DNA of 49,574 nucleotides, from assembly GCA_963705155.1 (NCBI GenBank), contig CAVPJC010000008.1:1-49574 (forward strand), written 5' to 3'. Numbering within the stretch: position 1 is the first letter of the stretch; every line of letters starts with the position of its first letter. Shown here piece by piece: positions 29,398 through 36,459 of this stretch. The translations under genes were made by a program, and so were the position numbers. The notes below the pieces were generated by a model. It searched no databases. It saw nothing but the letters and a program-made list of their open reading frames with translations, and had not been told where the DNA came from. Source of the stretch: CAVPJC01 sp963705155. GTDB taxonomy: Bacteria; Chloroflexota; Anaerolineae; Anaerolineales; UBA4823.

Positions 29398-30482
29398 ATG
29401 CGTAACAAGATAAGTTTTGCCCTGCTGCTCGCCCTGCTGTTCGGGGCAATTTTCAGCACGACCGGGCAGGCTCAAGGGAATACGCCTGCTGGGAGAGAAG
29501 TGCACGGCGCCCGGCGCGGGGTAGGTAAGCTGATATCGGTTGGAAACAACAGCTTCACGATCGAAACCCGTCCCGGAAACGAGCGCACTTTCCTGGTGGA
29601 CGAGAACACGCACATGCGCAGCCACACGGGTGATATGCTGGCTCTCTCTGATCTACAGCCTGGTGATTGGGTGGCGGGGATTACCGCTCCTGAACCGCAG
29701 GGTAAGCTTCTGGCGCGCCTGGTGATCCGGCTGCCCGGTGATTACGACCCCTCTCAACGGCTGGGCGATCCGTTTCGGCGGGTCGATCACTGAGGTGGAT
29801 GTCACGGGTAGAAATTTCACGCTACACACTCTGCGCGGCGAAGACCTGACCTTTACAACCAACGCAAACACGATCTTTGAGGGCGGTGTAACCACCTTAC
29901 AGGACCTGCAGACCGGTATGCGGGCGGCTGTGGGCGCCTTCCAGCAGATGGATGGCAGCCGGCTGGCATTGGTGGTGGTGGCACGGCGACCGCTCATCCG
30001 CCACGCCGGGGAAGTGACATCTGTGGATGCAGCCGGCGGGTGGTTTGAGCTTAAAACCCGCAAAGGCGAGTTTGCTCAGGTTCGGCGTCATCGAAACCAC
30101 CCGGTTTCACAGCCGGGATGGGGCGATTGACAGCCTGGAGGACGTTTTACCGGGGATGCTGGCCGGGGTGGCTGCTGTCGCCGAAACGGATGGAAGCCTG
30201 ACGGCAGTCAACCTGGTCCTGGGGTCACCGGACGACCTGCCAGTGTATGACCAGCGACGATCCGGGCGTATCGTCAGCGTGGGAAATGACGGTTTCGTCC
30301 TGAAAGCGCGCAACGGTGAGCAGATCACACTGGCGGTGGATGAGGAAACCATCTACCGTGGAGGCGCCGGGAAGGTGCAAGGCCTGCAAGATATAAAACC
30401 CGGTATGGCAGTCCTGGTCGGGATGGATAACCTGAATGATGGCAGGTACCTGGCCCGCCTGGTGGCGGTTGGCAGACACTGA
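29398..30482 (+). CDS. Exported protein with DUF5666-like beta repeats, two indels
   Basis: GGAGGTG at about 29384-29390 precedes ATG 29398. A signal peptide (KISFALLLALLFGAIFSTTG, QAQ cleavage) is followed by tandem units of about 70 residues that share the pattern of GKLISVGNNSFTIETR / FLVDENTHMR / LQPGDWVAG: GSITEVDVTGRNFTLHTLRG / FTTNANTIFEGG / LQTGMRAAVG, and GRIVSVGNDGFVLKARNG / LAVDEETIYRGG / IKPGMAVLVG. A fourth copy spans about 30000-30200. This matches the DUF5666 type of small beta-barrel repeat. Frame changes are near 29770 and 30080. It ends just before a hairpin terminator. The function is unknown; it is extracellular or cell-wall associated. Confidence 0.75.
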
Positions 30483-30505
30483 GCGGGTTAAAAATCACAT
30501 CGAAA

Positions 30506-30556
30506 CGCCGGGATGTTGAGGTTAAACTTCAATGCTCCCGGCGCTGTCATTTTTTA
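30506..30556. terminator. Hairpin terminator between the convergent repeat-protein and aminotransferase genes
   Basis: CGCCGGGA at 30506-30513 pairs with TCCCGGCG at 30536-30543, and an inner partial stem extends it. It is followed on the plus strand by CTGTCATTTTTT. On the minus strand a looser T-rich stretch follows, so it may work in both directions. Confidence 0.65.
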
Positions 30557-30573
30557 CAGGGATGGTATTTTTC

Positions 30574-31767
30574 TCAGGTGATTTCCTGGAGCACTTCGTC
30601 CAGCGCCCGGCAGACTTGCTCCACCTGCGCCTCGCTCATCACCCCTGAGAAAGGCAAGGCCAGCCCGCGCCGGCCCAGATCTTCTGTAACCGGGAAATCG
30701 CCAGGCTGGTAACCGAAGCGTTCAACCATGTAGGGCTGCAGGTGAATGGGAAGGAAATAGGGCCGGGCGGGGATGCCGCGCTGGCCCAGGCGCCGGGCCA
30801 CGAGGTCGCGGTCGATGCCGGGTGCAAAGCGCACCACATAAACAAACCAGCTCGCCCGGGTGGTTTCAGGCATAACATAAGGGGTTTCGACCGTTGGGAT
30901 TTCTGACAGGCAATCTGCGTACCATCCGGCCACCCGTTGGCGCCTGTCCATCAGCTCCTGCAGCCGGCTCATCTGCACGCGGCCCAGGGCGGCGCTCATT
31001 TCGTCCAGACGGTAGTTATACCCCAGATAGGTGTGCTGCAGCCAGGTATCGCCGGGGGCGCGGCCCTGGTTGCGCAGAGCCAGCATCATCGCCGCTGCCT
31101 GGTCATCATCGGTGACGATCATGGCTCCTTCGCCGGTGGTGATTTGCTTGTTGGGATAAAAGGCATATACGCCGTAATCGCCAAGCGTGCCGGCCGGGCA
31201 GCCCTTGTATTGCGCCCCCAGGGCTTCGCAGGCATCTTCGATGACTTTCAAACCGTACTGGCGGGCTGTGGCGATGAGCGGGTCCAGATCCGCCGGCTGG
31301 CCAAAAACATCCACAGGCAGGATTGCTTTCAAACGGGTGGCACGCTCCGCGCCGCGCCGTGGCAACCACTGGCTGGATGCCTTTCCGCCCGCCATGAGAT
31401 CACTGGCAGCTTGCTGTACGCGCTGCGGGTCAATATTTCCGCTGAGCGGATCCACATCCACAAAGACAGGAATGGCGTTTTCAAACAGCAGTACATTAGC
31501 GGAGGCCACAAAAGAGAACGGGGTTGTGATCACCAGGTCGCCATCTCCCAGGCCGGCAGCCCGAACACATAGGTGAAGCCCGGAGGTGCCAGAACTTACC
31601 CCGATGGCGTGTTTTGCTCCGGTGGCTGACCGAAAAGCGGCCTCAAAGGCCAGTATTTCGCCGCCCATACTGAGATTGGGTGTCTGCAGGACGGCGGCTA
31701 CCGCGGCGCGCTCGGCGTCCGTCAAATCGGGTGAAGACATGGGAACGAGGATTTCGTTGATGGTCAT
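30574..31767 (-). CDS. DegT/DnrJ/EryC1/StrS-family sugar aminotransferase (PglE-like)
   Basis: PLP-dependent enzyme that transfers an amino group from glutamate onto a nucleotide-linked keto sugar. From ATG 31767 the intact 397-residue frame has PMSSPDLTDAERAAVAAVLQ, the PLP phosphate loop SSGTSGLHLCVRA, TTPFSFVASANVLLF, VIEDACEALGAQYKG, the PLP lysine in YAFYPNKQITTGEGAMIVT (K207), GYNYRLDEMSAALGRVQ and ARPYFLPIHLQPYM. These are typical of PglE and related 4-amino sugar enzymes. The frame stays open far upstream to 32187, but this overlaps the next gene and is not coding. It is the last gene of the glycan operon, and would make the amino sugar that the acyltransferase acylates. Confidence 0.92.
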   Translation of the reverse strand: MTINEILVPMSSPDLTDAERAAVAAVLQTPNLSMGGEILAFEAAFRSATGAKHAIGVSSGTSGLHLCVRAAGLGDGDLVITTPFSFVASANVLLFENAIPVFVDVDPLSGNIDPQRVQQAASDLMAGGKASSQWLPRRGAERATRLKAILPVDVFGQPADLDPLIATARQYGLKVIEDACEALGAQYKGCPAGTLGDYGVYAFYPNKQITTGEGAMIVTDDDQAAAMMLALRNQGRAPGDTWLQHTYLGYNYRLDEMSAALGRVQMSRLQELMDRRQRVAGWYADCLSEIPTVETPYVMPETTRASWFVYVVRFAPGIDRDLVARRLGQRGIPARPYFLPIHLQPYMVERFGYQPGDFPVTEDLGRRGLALPFSGVMSEAQVEQVCRALDEVLQEIT

Positions 31768-31798
31768 CTGGTTGTGCCTCGTGAGGGAATTTTGTGAA

Positions 31799-32914
31799 TT
31801 AAGCAGGCCACACCGAGCCGGCGCGCACCACACCGCCGGCAGGGACATCACTCTTGACCGTGGCGCCGTTGCCGATACGTGCTCCCGCCCCGATTTTTGC
31901 TTCCAGGTTGATTGTGGCGCCCATGCCCACCAGGGTAGCGCTGCCAACCTGCACCCCTCCGGCGAGCAACGCCCCCGGGGAAATGTTGACATAATCGCCC
32001 AGCAGGCAGTCGTGGGAAACAACCGCCCCGGTGTTGACAATCGAGCCGTAACCAACCCTTGCATCGCTCCCCACATAGGCGTGTGGAAAAACCTGCACGC
32101 CGGGGGCCAGTTTTGCGCTGGCTTCCATAAAAGCTGTGGGGTGCAACACTGCGGGGCAGGCAAAACCGGCCTGCGCCAGCCGTTCAAAAATTTTGATCCT
32201 TACCTGTACATTTCCAATTCCACCGACCGCATTGACTGCCAGGCGCGTCCCTAATTCGTACAATGCGGGCAGCGCCTCGCCACCCCCCAATACCGGCACG
32301 TCCAGGATGAGGCTGCCGGCAGGAAGACCATCATCCAATACACCGGCAATCCGGTACCCGCCCAGGAGGCGCAGCATTTCGATAACCGATTTACCGTGCC
32401 CTCCCCCGCCGTAAACGATGATGGCGGAGGCATCGAAGGTCGCCGCAGGGGGTGACAGTTCCGGCCTGGCTTTATGTTCGAGCAGCTCGCGCAGGACGGT
32501 TTCGGTGATCAGAGGTCCAACCGGCAGGCGGCTCAGGTCGAGACCGAGTGTCTTTGCCAGCGCCAGGGCGGGTTGGGTGATGCGCAGACCTGGAAGCAGA
32601 ACTGAACCTTCAGAGAGAGCCGGTTGGTTTTGCTCTGCTGGAGGCTGCCAATGCGGGTCTGGCGCAAGGAAGCACAATCGTTCACCGGCGCGCAGGGTTT
32701 GCCCGGCCTGGAAGCGCAGCCCGGCAATATAACCGCCAACTTCCGCCACTACGTCAGCGGCAGACTTGGTGGTCTCCAGCGTGCACAACGCCTCACCGGC
32801 TGACACCTGCTGGCCCTCGCTGACATGCAGACCTGCCAGCAGCGCTTCGGGTTCATTCGGGTTGAGTAAAGGGATGATAACTTCAGTTACATCTGCCATT
32901 GGAATGCCATTCAT
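31799..32914 (-). CDS. Fusion of lipoyl domain, subunit-binding-like segment and NeuD/PglD-type sugar N-acyltransferase
   Basis: Intact 371-residue frame. Residues 8-86 are a lipoyl domain: VIIPLLNPNEPEALLAGLHV, then the modified-lysine site LCTLETTKSAADVVAEVGGY (K50) and the second half GQTLRAGERLCFL. Residues 110-147 resemble the peripheral subunit-binding domain of E2 proteins (LRITQPALALAKTLGLDLSR, LITETVLRELLEH). From 164, IIVYGGGGHGKSVIEMLRLL starts the Rossmann-like nucleotide-sugar part of NeuD/PglD, and from about 255 the left-handed beta-helix follows: NTGAVVSHDCLLGDYVNISP, GALLAGGVQVGSATLVGMGA. His301 in SHDC is the expected catalytic base. Compared with PglD, the position of the second His (FSHVS) is Asn310, and the end GSVWPA is divergent. 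The E2 catalytic domain is absent. It lies just after E1-beta and E1-alpha and before the aminotransferase, so acyl transfer from the lipoyl arm to an amino sugar is the natural inference. Confidence 0.9.
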   Translation of the reverse strand: MNGIPMADVTEVIIPLLNPNEPEALLAGLHVSEGQQVSAGEALCTLETTKSAADVVAEVGGYIAGLRFQAGQTLRAGERLCFLAPDPHWQPPAEQNQPALSEGSVLLPGLRITQPALALAKTLGLDLSRLPVGPLITETVLRELLEHKARPELSPPAATFDASAIIVYGGGGHGKSVIEMLRLLGGYRIAGVLDDGLPAGSLILDVPVLGGGEALPALYELGTRLAVNAVGGIGNVQVRIKIFERLAQAGFACPAVLHPTAFMEASAKLAPGVQVFPHAYVGSDARVGYGSIVNTGAVVSHDCLLGDYVNISPGALLAGGVQVGSATLVGMGATINLEAKIGAGARIGNGATVKSDVPAGGVVRAGSVWPA

Positions 32915-32951
32915 GGTTTTGATGAGCCGCCGGGGCGGTTTGGTGGCTGTA

Positions 32952-33966
32952 CTATACCACCTCTTTGAGCATATTTAGGGCGACCTGGATGATGTCATCA
33001 ACACCCGGGAGCACAGCGGCTTCCAGAGGTCCCGATGCTGGAACTGGCAGGTCACGAGCCGCCAGCCGACGTGCGCTGCGCAAACGCAGGCCATGCGTTT
33101 CGGCAGCGCGAGCGAGGATTTCGGCTCCCCAGCCCAGGCTGAGGGCGCCCTCTTCCAATGCCAGCAGACGACCTGTGCGGCGCACCGAGTCGAGCACGGG
33201 GCTCAAGCTCAAACGGGGATAGTTGTTCCAAAACAACCAGCTCGGCGATTATTTCGTGATCATAGGCCAGCTTCAAGACAGCCTGGCGGGCCAGATCACT
33301 CATATAGCCGTAGGCAGTGATGGTAAGAACCGCCGCCGGCGCTCCTGTCATGGTCAATGTATAACCGCTGGCCGGTTTTATCCCGCCCGGCCGGATGGTA
33401 AAATCCGGGACGGTGCTTTCATCCTGCACTGGCAGCAAGTATAGCAGCTTGTTTTCAACAAACAATACCGGGTCTTCGGTTTCCAGGATGGCGGAAGAGA
33501 GCAGCGCGCCAGGGTCACCGAGTGCGGCCGGCGCCAGCACCCGCAGACCCGGAACTCCCAGAAAGTGTTTTTCCAGGCTCTGGCTGTGGGTGGGGCCGTA
33601 ACCCCGCCGCCCACCCATGGGTGTGCGGATGACCAGAGGGAGGCGCACCTGGTCGTTGTACATCCAGCGGAACTTGGCGATATGGTTGATCAGCTGGTCG
33701 GCGGCCAGGGTCAGGAAATCGCCGAACATGATCTCGACGACCGGACGCAGCCCGCGCAACGCCATTCCGGCAGCCACCCCGGTGATGCCCGCTTCGGAGA
33801 TCGGCGTGTTCCACACCCGACCGGGGAACGCGTTGGAAAGACCACGGGTGACCTTAAAGGCCCCGCCGTAGGGATCGAGCACATCTTCGCCCAGCAGGAT
33901 AACGCGCTCATCGGCGGTAAAGGCATGCAGCAGCCCCAGGTTTAAGAACTCCAGGACGGTTTTCAT
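32952..33966 (-). CDS. 2-oxoacid dehydrogenase E1 beta subunit (thiamine-diphosphate dependent), one indel near 33215
   Basis: Pyrimidine-domain half of an E1 of the pyruvate/acetoin/branched-chain dehydrogenase type. From ATG 33966: LGEDVLDPYGGAFKVTRGLS, NTPISEAGITGVAAGMALRG with the catalytic-cofactor Glu in SEAGI, PVVEIMFGDFLTLAADQLIN, and GYGPTHSQSLEKHFLGVPGL. After a frame change near 33215 the C-terminal transketolase domain continues with RTGRLLALEEGALSLGWGAE and ends at 32952. About 335 residues, typical. It overlaps the E1-alpha stop by 4 bases (ATGA) and is followed by the lipoyl-NeuD fusion. No E2 or E3 (dihydrolipoamide dehydrogenase) gene is in the window. Confidence 0.9.
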
Positions 33967-34865
33967 AGGCCACCTTTTGGAAAAGGCTGGCTCATGGCCT
34001 GCCGGAAGGCATTTTGCACCTGGTCATCCAGCTCTCTTTCGATTGAATTCCGCGCGGCATCCAGCAGCCGTCCGGCGTGAAGGGTCAGCGGGTCACGGTT
34101 GCGTCGCAAGGCCTGGACTTCCTCCTCTTGGCGGGTGTCATCGCCTTTGGAGTGCGGCCCAAAGCGGCAGGTATGGATGACCAGCGCCCGGGGTGAACCG
34201 GAAATCCGCACGGCCTCTACCAGACGGCCTGCTGTTTCAGAGACCTCAAGCACATCGGAGGTATCGATTTCATCACAGGCAATCCCAAAAGCCTCGAAGC
34301 GAGCCGGGATGCTGCCAGCCAGGGCTGAGTTTACGGGTGTTGTCTGGGCGATGTGGTTGTTTTCCAACACATACAAAATAGGAGCCTGCCACAATGCGCC
34401 CATATTTAAGGCTTCATACACCACACCCTCGCCCAGCGTGCCATCACCCAGGAAGGCGATCACAATTGCCTGGCTTTGCTTGATTTTTTCAGCGAGGGCC
34501 ATGCCGGTGGCAACCGGTACGATGCCGCCCTGGACGCCATTGGAATAGAAATTGCGCCAATGCAAATGCTGCGAACCGCCTCTTCCGCCGCACACACCGC
34601 CCTCCCGACCCATCAACTCGGCAAACAAAGCAACCGGCTCTCCGCCGTAGGCCAAAAAATGCCCGTGACAGCGATGGTTGCTGAAGACGATATCCTGCGG
34701 CTGCAGATGGCACAGCACACCGGCGGCATCGGCTTCCTGTCCCAGATAGGTGTGGGTGGTGCCAAAGAATACCCCGCGCGAAAAATTTTCCAGCACCGTT
34801 TCTTCAAAACGGCGTATCAAAACCATGGTGCGGTAAAGAGTCTCGATATCGGGGTTATCAGGCAT
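33963..34865 (-). CDS. 2-oxoacid dehydrogenase E1 alpha subunit (thiamine-diphosphate dependent)
   Basis: Intact 300-residue frame from ATG 34865. The thiamine-diphosphate motif runs from GDGTLGEGVVYEALNMG (residue 140) to LENN (169-170), the usual GDGX(28)NN. Other family marks are YRTMVLIRRFEETVLENFSR, GTTHTYLGQEADAAGVLCHL, the substrate-site SNHRCHGHFLAYGG, and GREGGVCGGRGGSQHLHW. It is on the short side and lacks the regulatory phosphorylation loop of mitochondrial E1. GRGGSxHL is shared with acetoin and branched-chain types. It decarboxylates a 2-oxoacid and passes the acyl group to a lipoyl arm; here the only lipoyl protein in sight is the NeuD fusion. Confidence 0.93.
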   Translation of the reverse strand: MPDNPDIETLYRTMVLIRRFEETVLENFSRGVFFGTTHTYLGQEADAAGVLCHLQPQDIVFSNHRCHGHFLAYGGEPVALFAELMGREGGVCGGRGGSQHLHWRNFYSNGVQGGIVPVATGMALAEKIKQSQAIVIAFLGDGTLGEGVVYEALNMGALWQAPILYVLENNHIAQTTPVNSALAGSIPARFEAFGIACDEIDTSDVLEVSETAGRLVEAVRISGSPRALVIHTCRFGPHSKGDDTRQEEEVQALRRNRDPLTLHAGRLLDAARNSIERELDDQVQNAFRQAMSQPFPKGGL

Positions 34866-34874
34866 CAGGCAACC

Positions 34875-35780
34875 TTACACAAGAAACAACAAGGCGCAGC
34901 CGGCGATAGCCAGGAGTGTTCCAGCGATTGCCTGCCATCCATAACGTTCTTTGAAAACGATGTAACTGACAGGCAACAGGAACACCGGCGGCAAAGAGCT
35001 GAGCGTGCTGGCGATCCCAACTTCGGTGTTCTGCAGCGCGACCAGCGATAGCGAGACCCCCAGAAATGGGCCCATGAATGCGCCCATAACGATGAAGCGG
35101 CCTGCGTACGGGTTCTGGCGCAGAGTTTGCAGCGTTTGTTTTGCCTGCCCCTGGAAGATGGTAAACAGCCAGATAGCAGCAGCAGCCACCAGCATGCGGA
35201 TGAAATTAGCCGATAGGGGTGAAAAATCTGCACCCAGACCCTGCCGCGCCAGTACCAGCCCGACTGCCTGGCAGGCGGACGCACCCAGACCGGCGAGCAG
35301 TCCGGCGAAGTAGCGCCCATTTTGCACTGCCTGGCCGCTTTCGCCATTTTTTTCCATGACAACCCAGGCTATCCCTGCCAGTGTGATGGCTATTCCTGCA
35401 GTCTGCCAGGCGCTGATCCGCTCTTTGAGAAAAATCCAGGCTAAGAGGGTGCTCATCAGGGGCGAGAGGCTCATCATCAGCATCGTCAGGCGCGGCCCAA
35501 TCCAGGTGTATCCCTGAAAGAGAAAGACATCACCGAGCGCAAGGCCAACCATGCCCGAAAGCCCGAGCCAGAACCACTGCTGAACCCCGGCCTGCGTGGG
35601 AAAAGGTTCGCCCAGCAGCAGCAGATGCGCCACACCCAGCAAAACCAGGGCAACGAGCAAGCGCGTGCGGTTGAGCACAAGAGCGCCTACCAGCCGGCTG
35701 GCCCGGGTGAAAAAGACCGAGCCTGTGGTGAAGCAGAGTGATGTGCCCAGGGCAGCCAGCTCACCCAGGTAGAGAAACAT
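34875..35780 (-). CDS. EamA/DMT-family transporter
   Basis: Intact 301-residue frame with about ten hydrophobic spans in two EamA repeats: LGELAALGTSLCFTTGSVFF, LVALVLLGVAHLLLLG, FWLGLSGMVGLALGDVFLFQ, LMMSLSPLMSTLLAWIFLKE (repeat-end signature), and in the second half FIVMGAFMGPFLGVSLSLVA, and YIVFKERYGWQAIAGTLLAI. It lies between the sugar-1-phosphate transferase (TAATG overlap) and E1-alpha (9 bases), so it is translationally coupled to the glycan genes. It might move a lipid-linked sugar or its precursor, as some small DMT proteins do in glycolipid pathways. That role is inference. Confidence 0.87.
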   Translation of the reverse strand: MFLYLGELAALGTSLCFTTGSVFFTRASRLVGALVLNRTRLLVALVLLGVAHLLLLGEPFPTQAGVQQWFWLGLSGMVGLALGDVFLFQGYTWIGPRLTMLMMSLSPLMSTLLAWIFLKERISAWQTAGIAITLAGIAWVVMEKNGESGQAVQNGRYFAGLLAGLGASACQAVGLVLARQGLGADFSPLSANFIRMLVAAAAIWLFTIFQGQAKQTLQTLRQNPYAGRFIVMGAFMGPFLGVSLSLVALQNTEVGIASTLSSLPPVFLLPVSYIVFKERYGWQAIAGTLLAIAGCALLFLV

Positions 35781-36436
35781 TAAAGCTCCCTTTCGGATGG
35801 ATCGCCCGGTTCAGCCGCTTCCACGGCGGCAAGACCCATGAATTCCTCGGCCGTAGCCTGGCCTGGTTGGGTAATGCCCTCCCTATGGAGCACTTTCCAC
35901 GCAGTAAGCGCCAGTATTTTGATGTCGAGCCACAGCGACCAGTGATCGACGTACCACACATCGAGCTTGAATTTATTTTCCCAGGTCAGGGCGTTGCGAC
36001 CGTTGATTTGCGCCCAACCGGTGATCCCCGGCAGCACCTCGTGACGGCGGGCCTGTTCGGGTGTGTAACGCTCCAGATACTGCATGAGCAGCGGCCGGGG
36101 TCCCACCAGGCTCATTTTACCGCTCAAGACCAGAAAAAACTCCGGAAGCTCATCCAGGCTGCTGGCACGCAGAAACTTTCCCAGGCGGGTCAGGCGCATT
36201 TCATCTGGCAGCAAGTTGCCCCGGGAGTTCGCGTTGATCTGTCATGCTGCGGAATTTGTACACGTAGAAAGGCTGCCCCCGATAGCCGGGCCGCAACTGG
36301 CGGAAGAGAACCGGTTTTCCCAGGAAAAATCGCACCAGAAGCGCCACTGACTGCCAGGACCGGGTAAAAGCATCAGGGTCGCCGGAAGGGTCAACGCCAG
36401 ATCAAAGATGCGTTTGGAGATGGGTACTCGGTTCAT
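35780..36436 (-). CDS. Phosphoglycosyl transferase, PglC/WcaJ type, frame broken near 36230-36370
   Basis: Monotopic membrane enzyme that moves a sugar-1-phosphate from UDP-sugar to undecaprenyl phosphate. ATG 36436 starts MNRVPISKRIFDLALTLPAT, where KRxFDLxL and the hydrophobic re-entrant helix are typical. A middle part in shifted frames gives GKPVLFRQLRPGYRGQPFYV and YKFRSM near 36240-36340. The final frame has LTRLGKFLRASSLDELPEFF, LSGKMSLVGPRPLLMQYLER, the active-site DELPE and GPRP motifs, and LPGITGWAQINGRNALTWEN. It follows mfd by 23 bases and starts the glycan operon. The length matches the small PglC-like enzymes. Confidence 0.87.
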
Positions 36437-36459
36437 CGCGGGTGGACTTCCATCTGGGA

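Noticed and set aside
31768..32187. Upstream extension of the aminotransferase frame to 537 residues
   Set aside because: It overlaps the lipoyl-NeuD gene on the same strand and reads as low-complexity, Trp/Pro/Arg-rich noise; the family's natural N-terminus begins at ATG 31767.
31799..34865. An ordinary pyruvate or acetoin dehydrogenase operon
   Set aside because: The E2 catalytic domain is missing and is replaced by a sugar acyltransferase; there is no E3; the neighbours are glycan genes.
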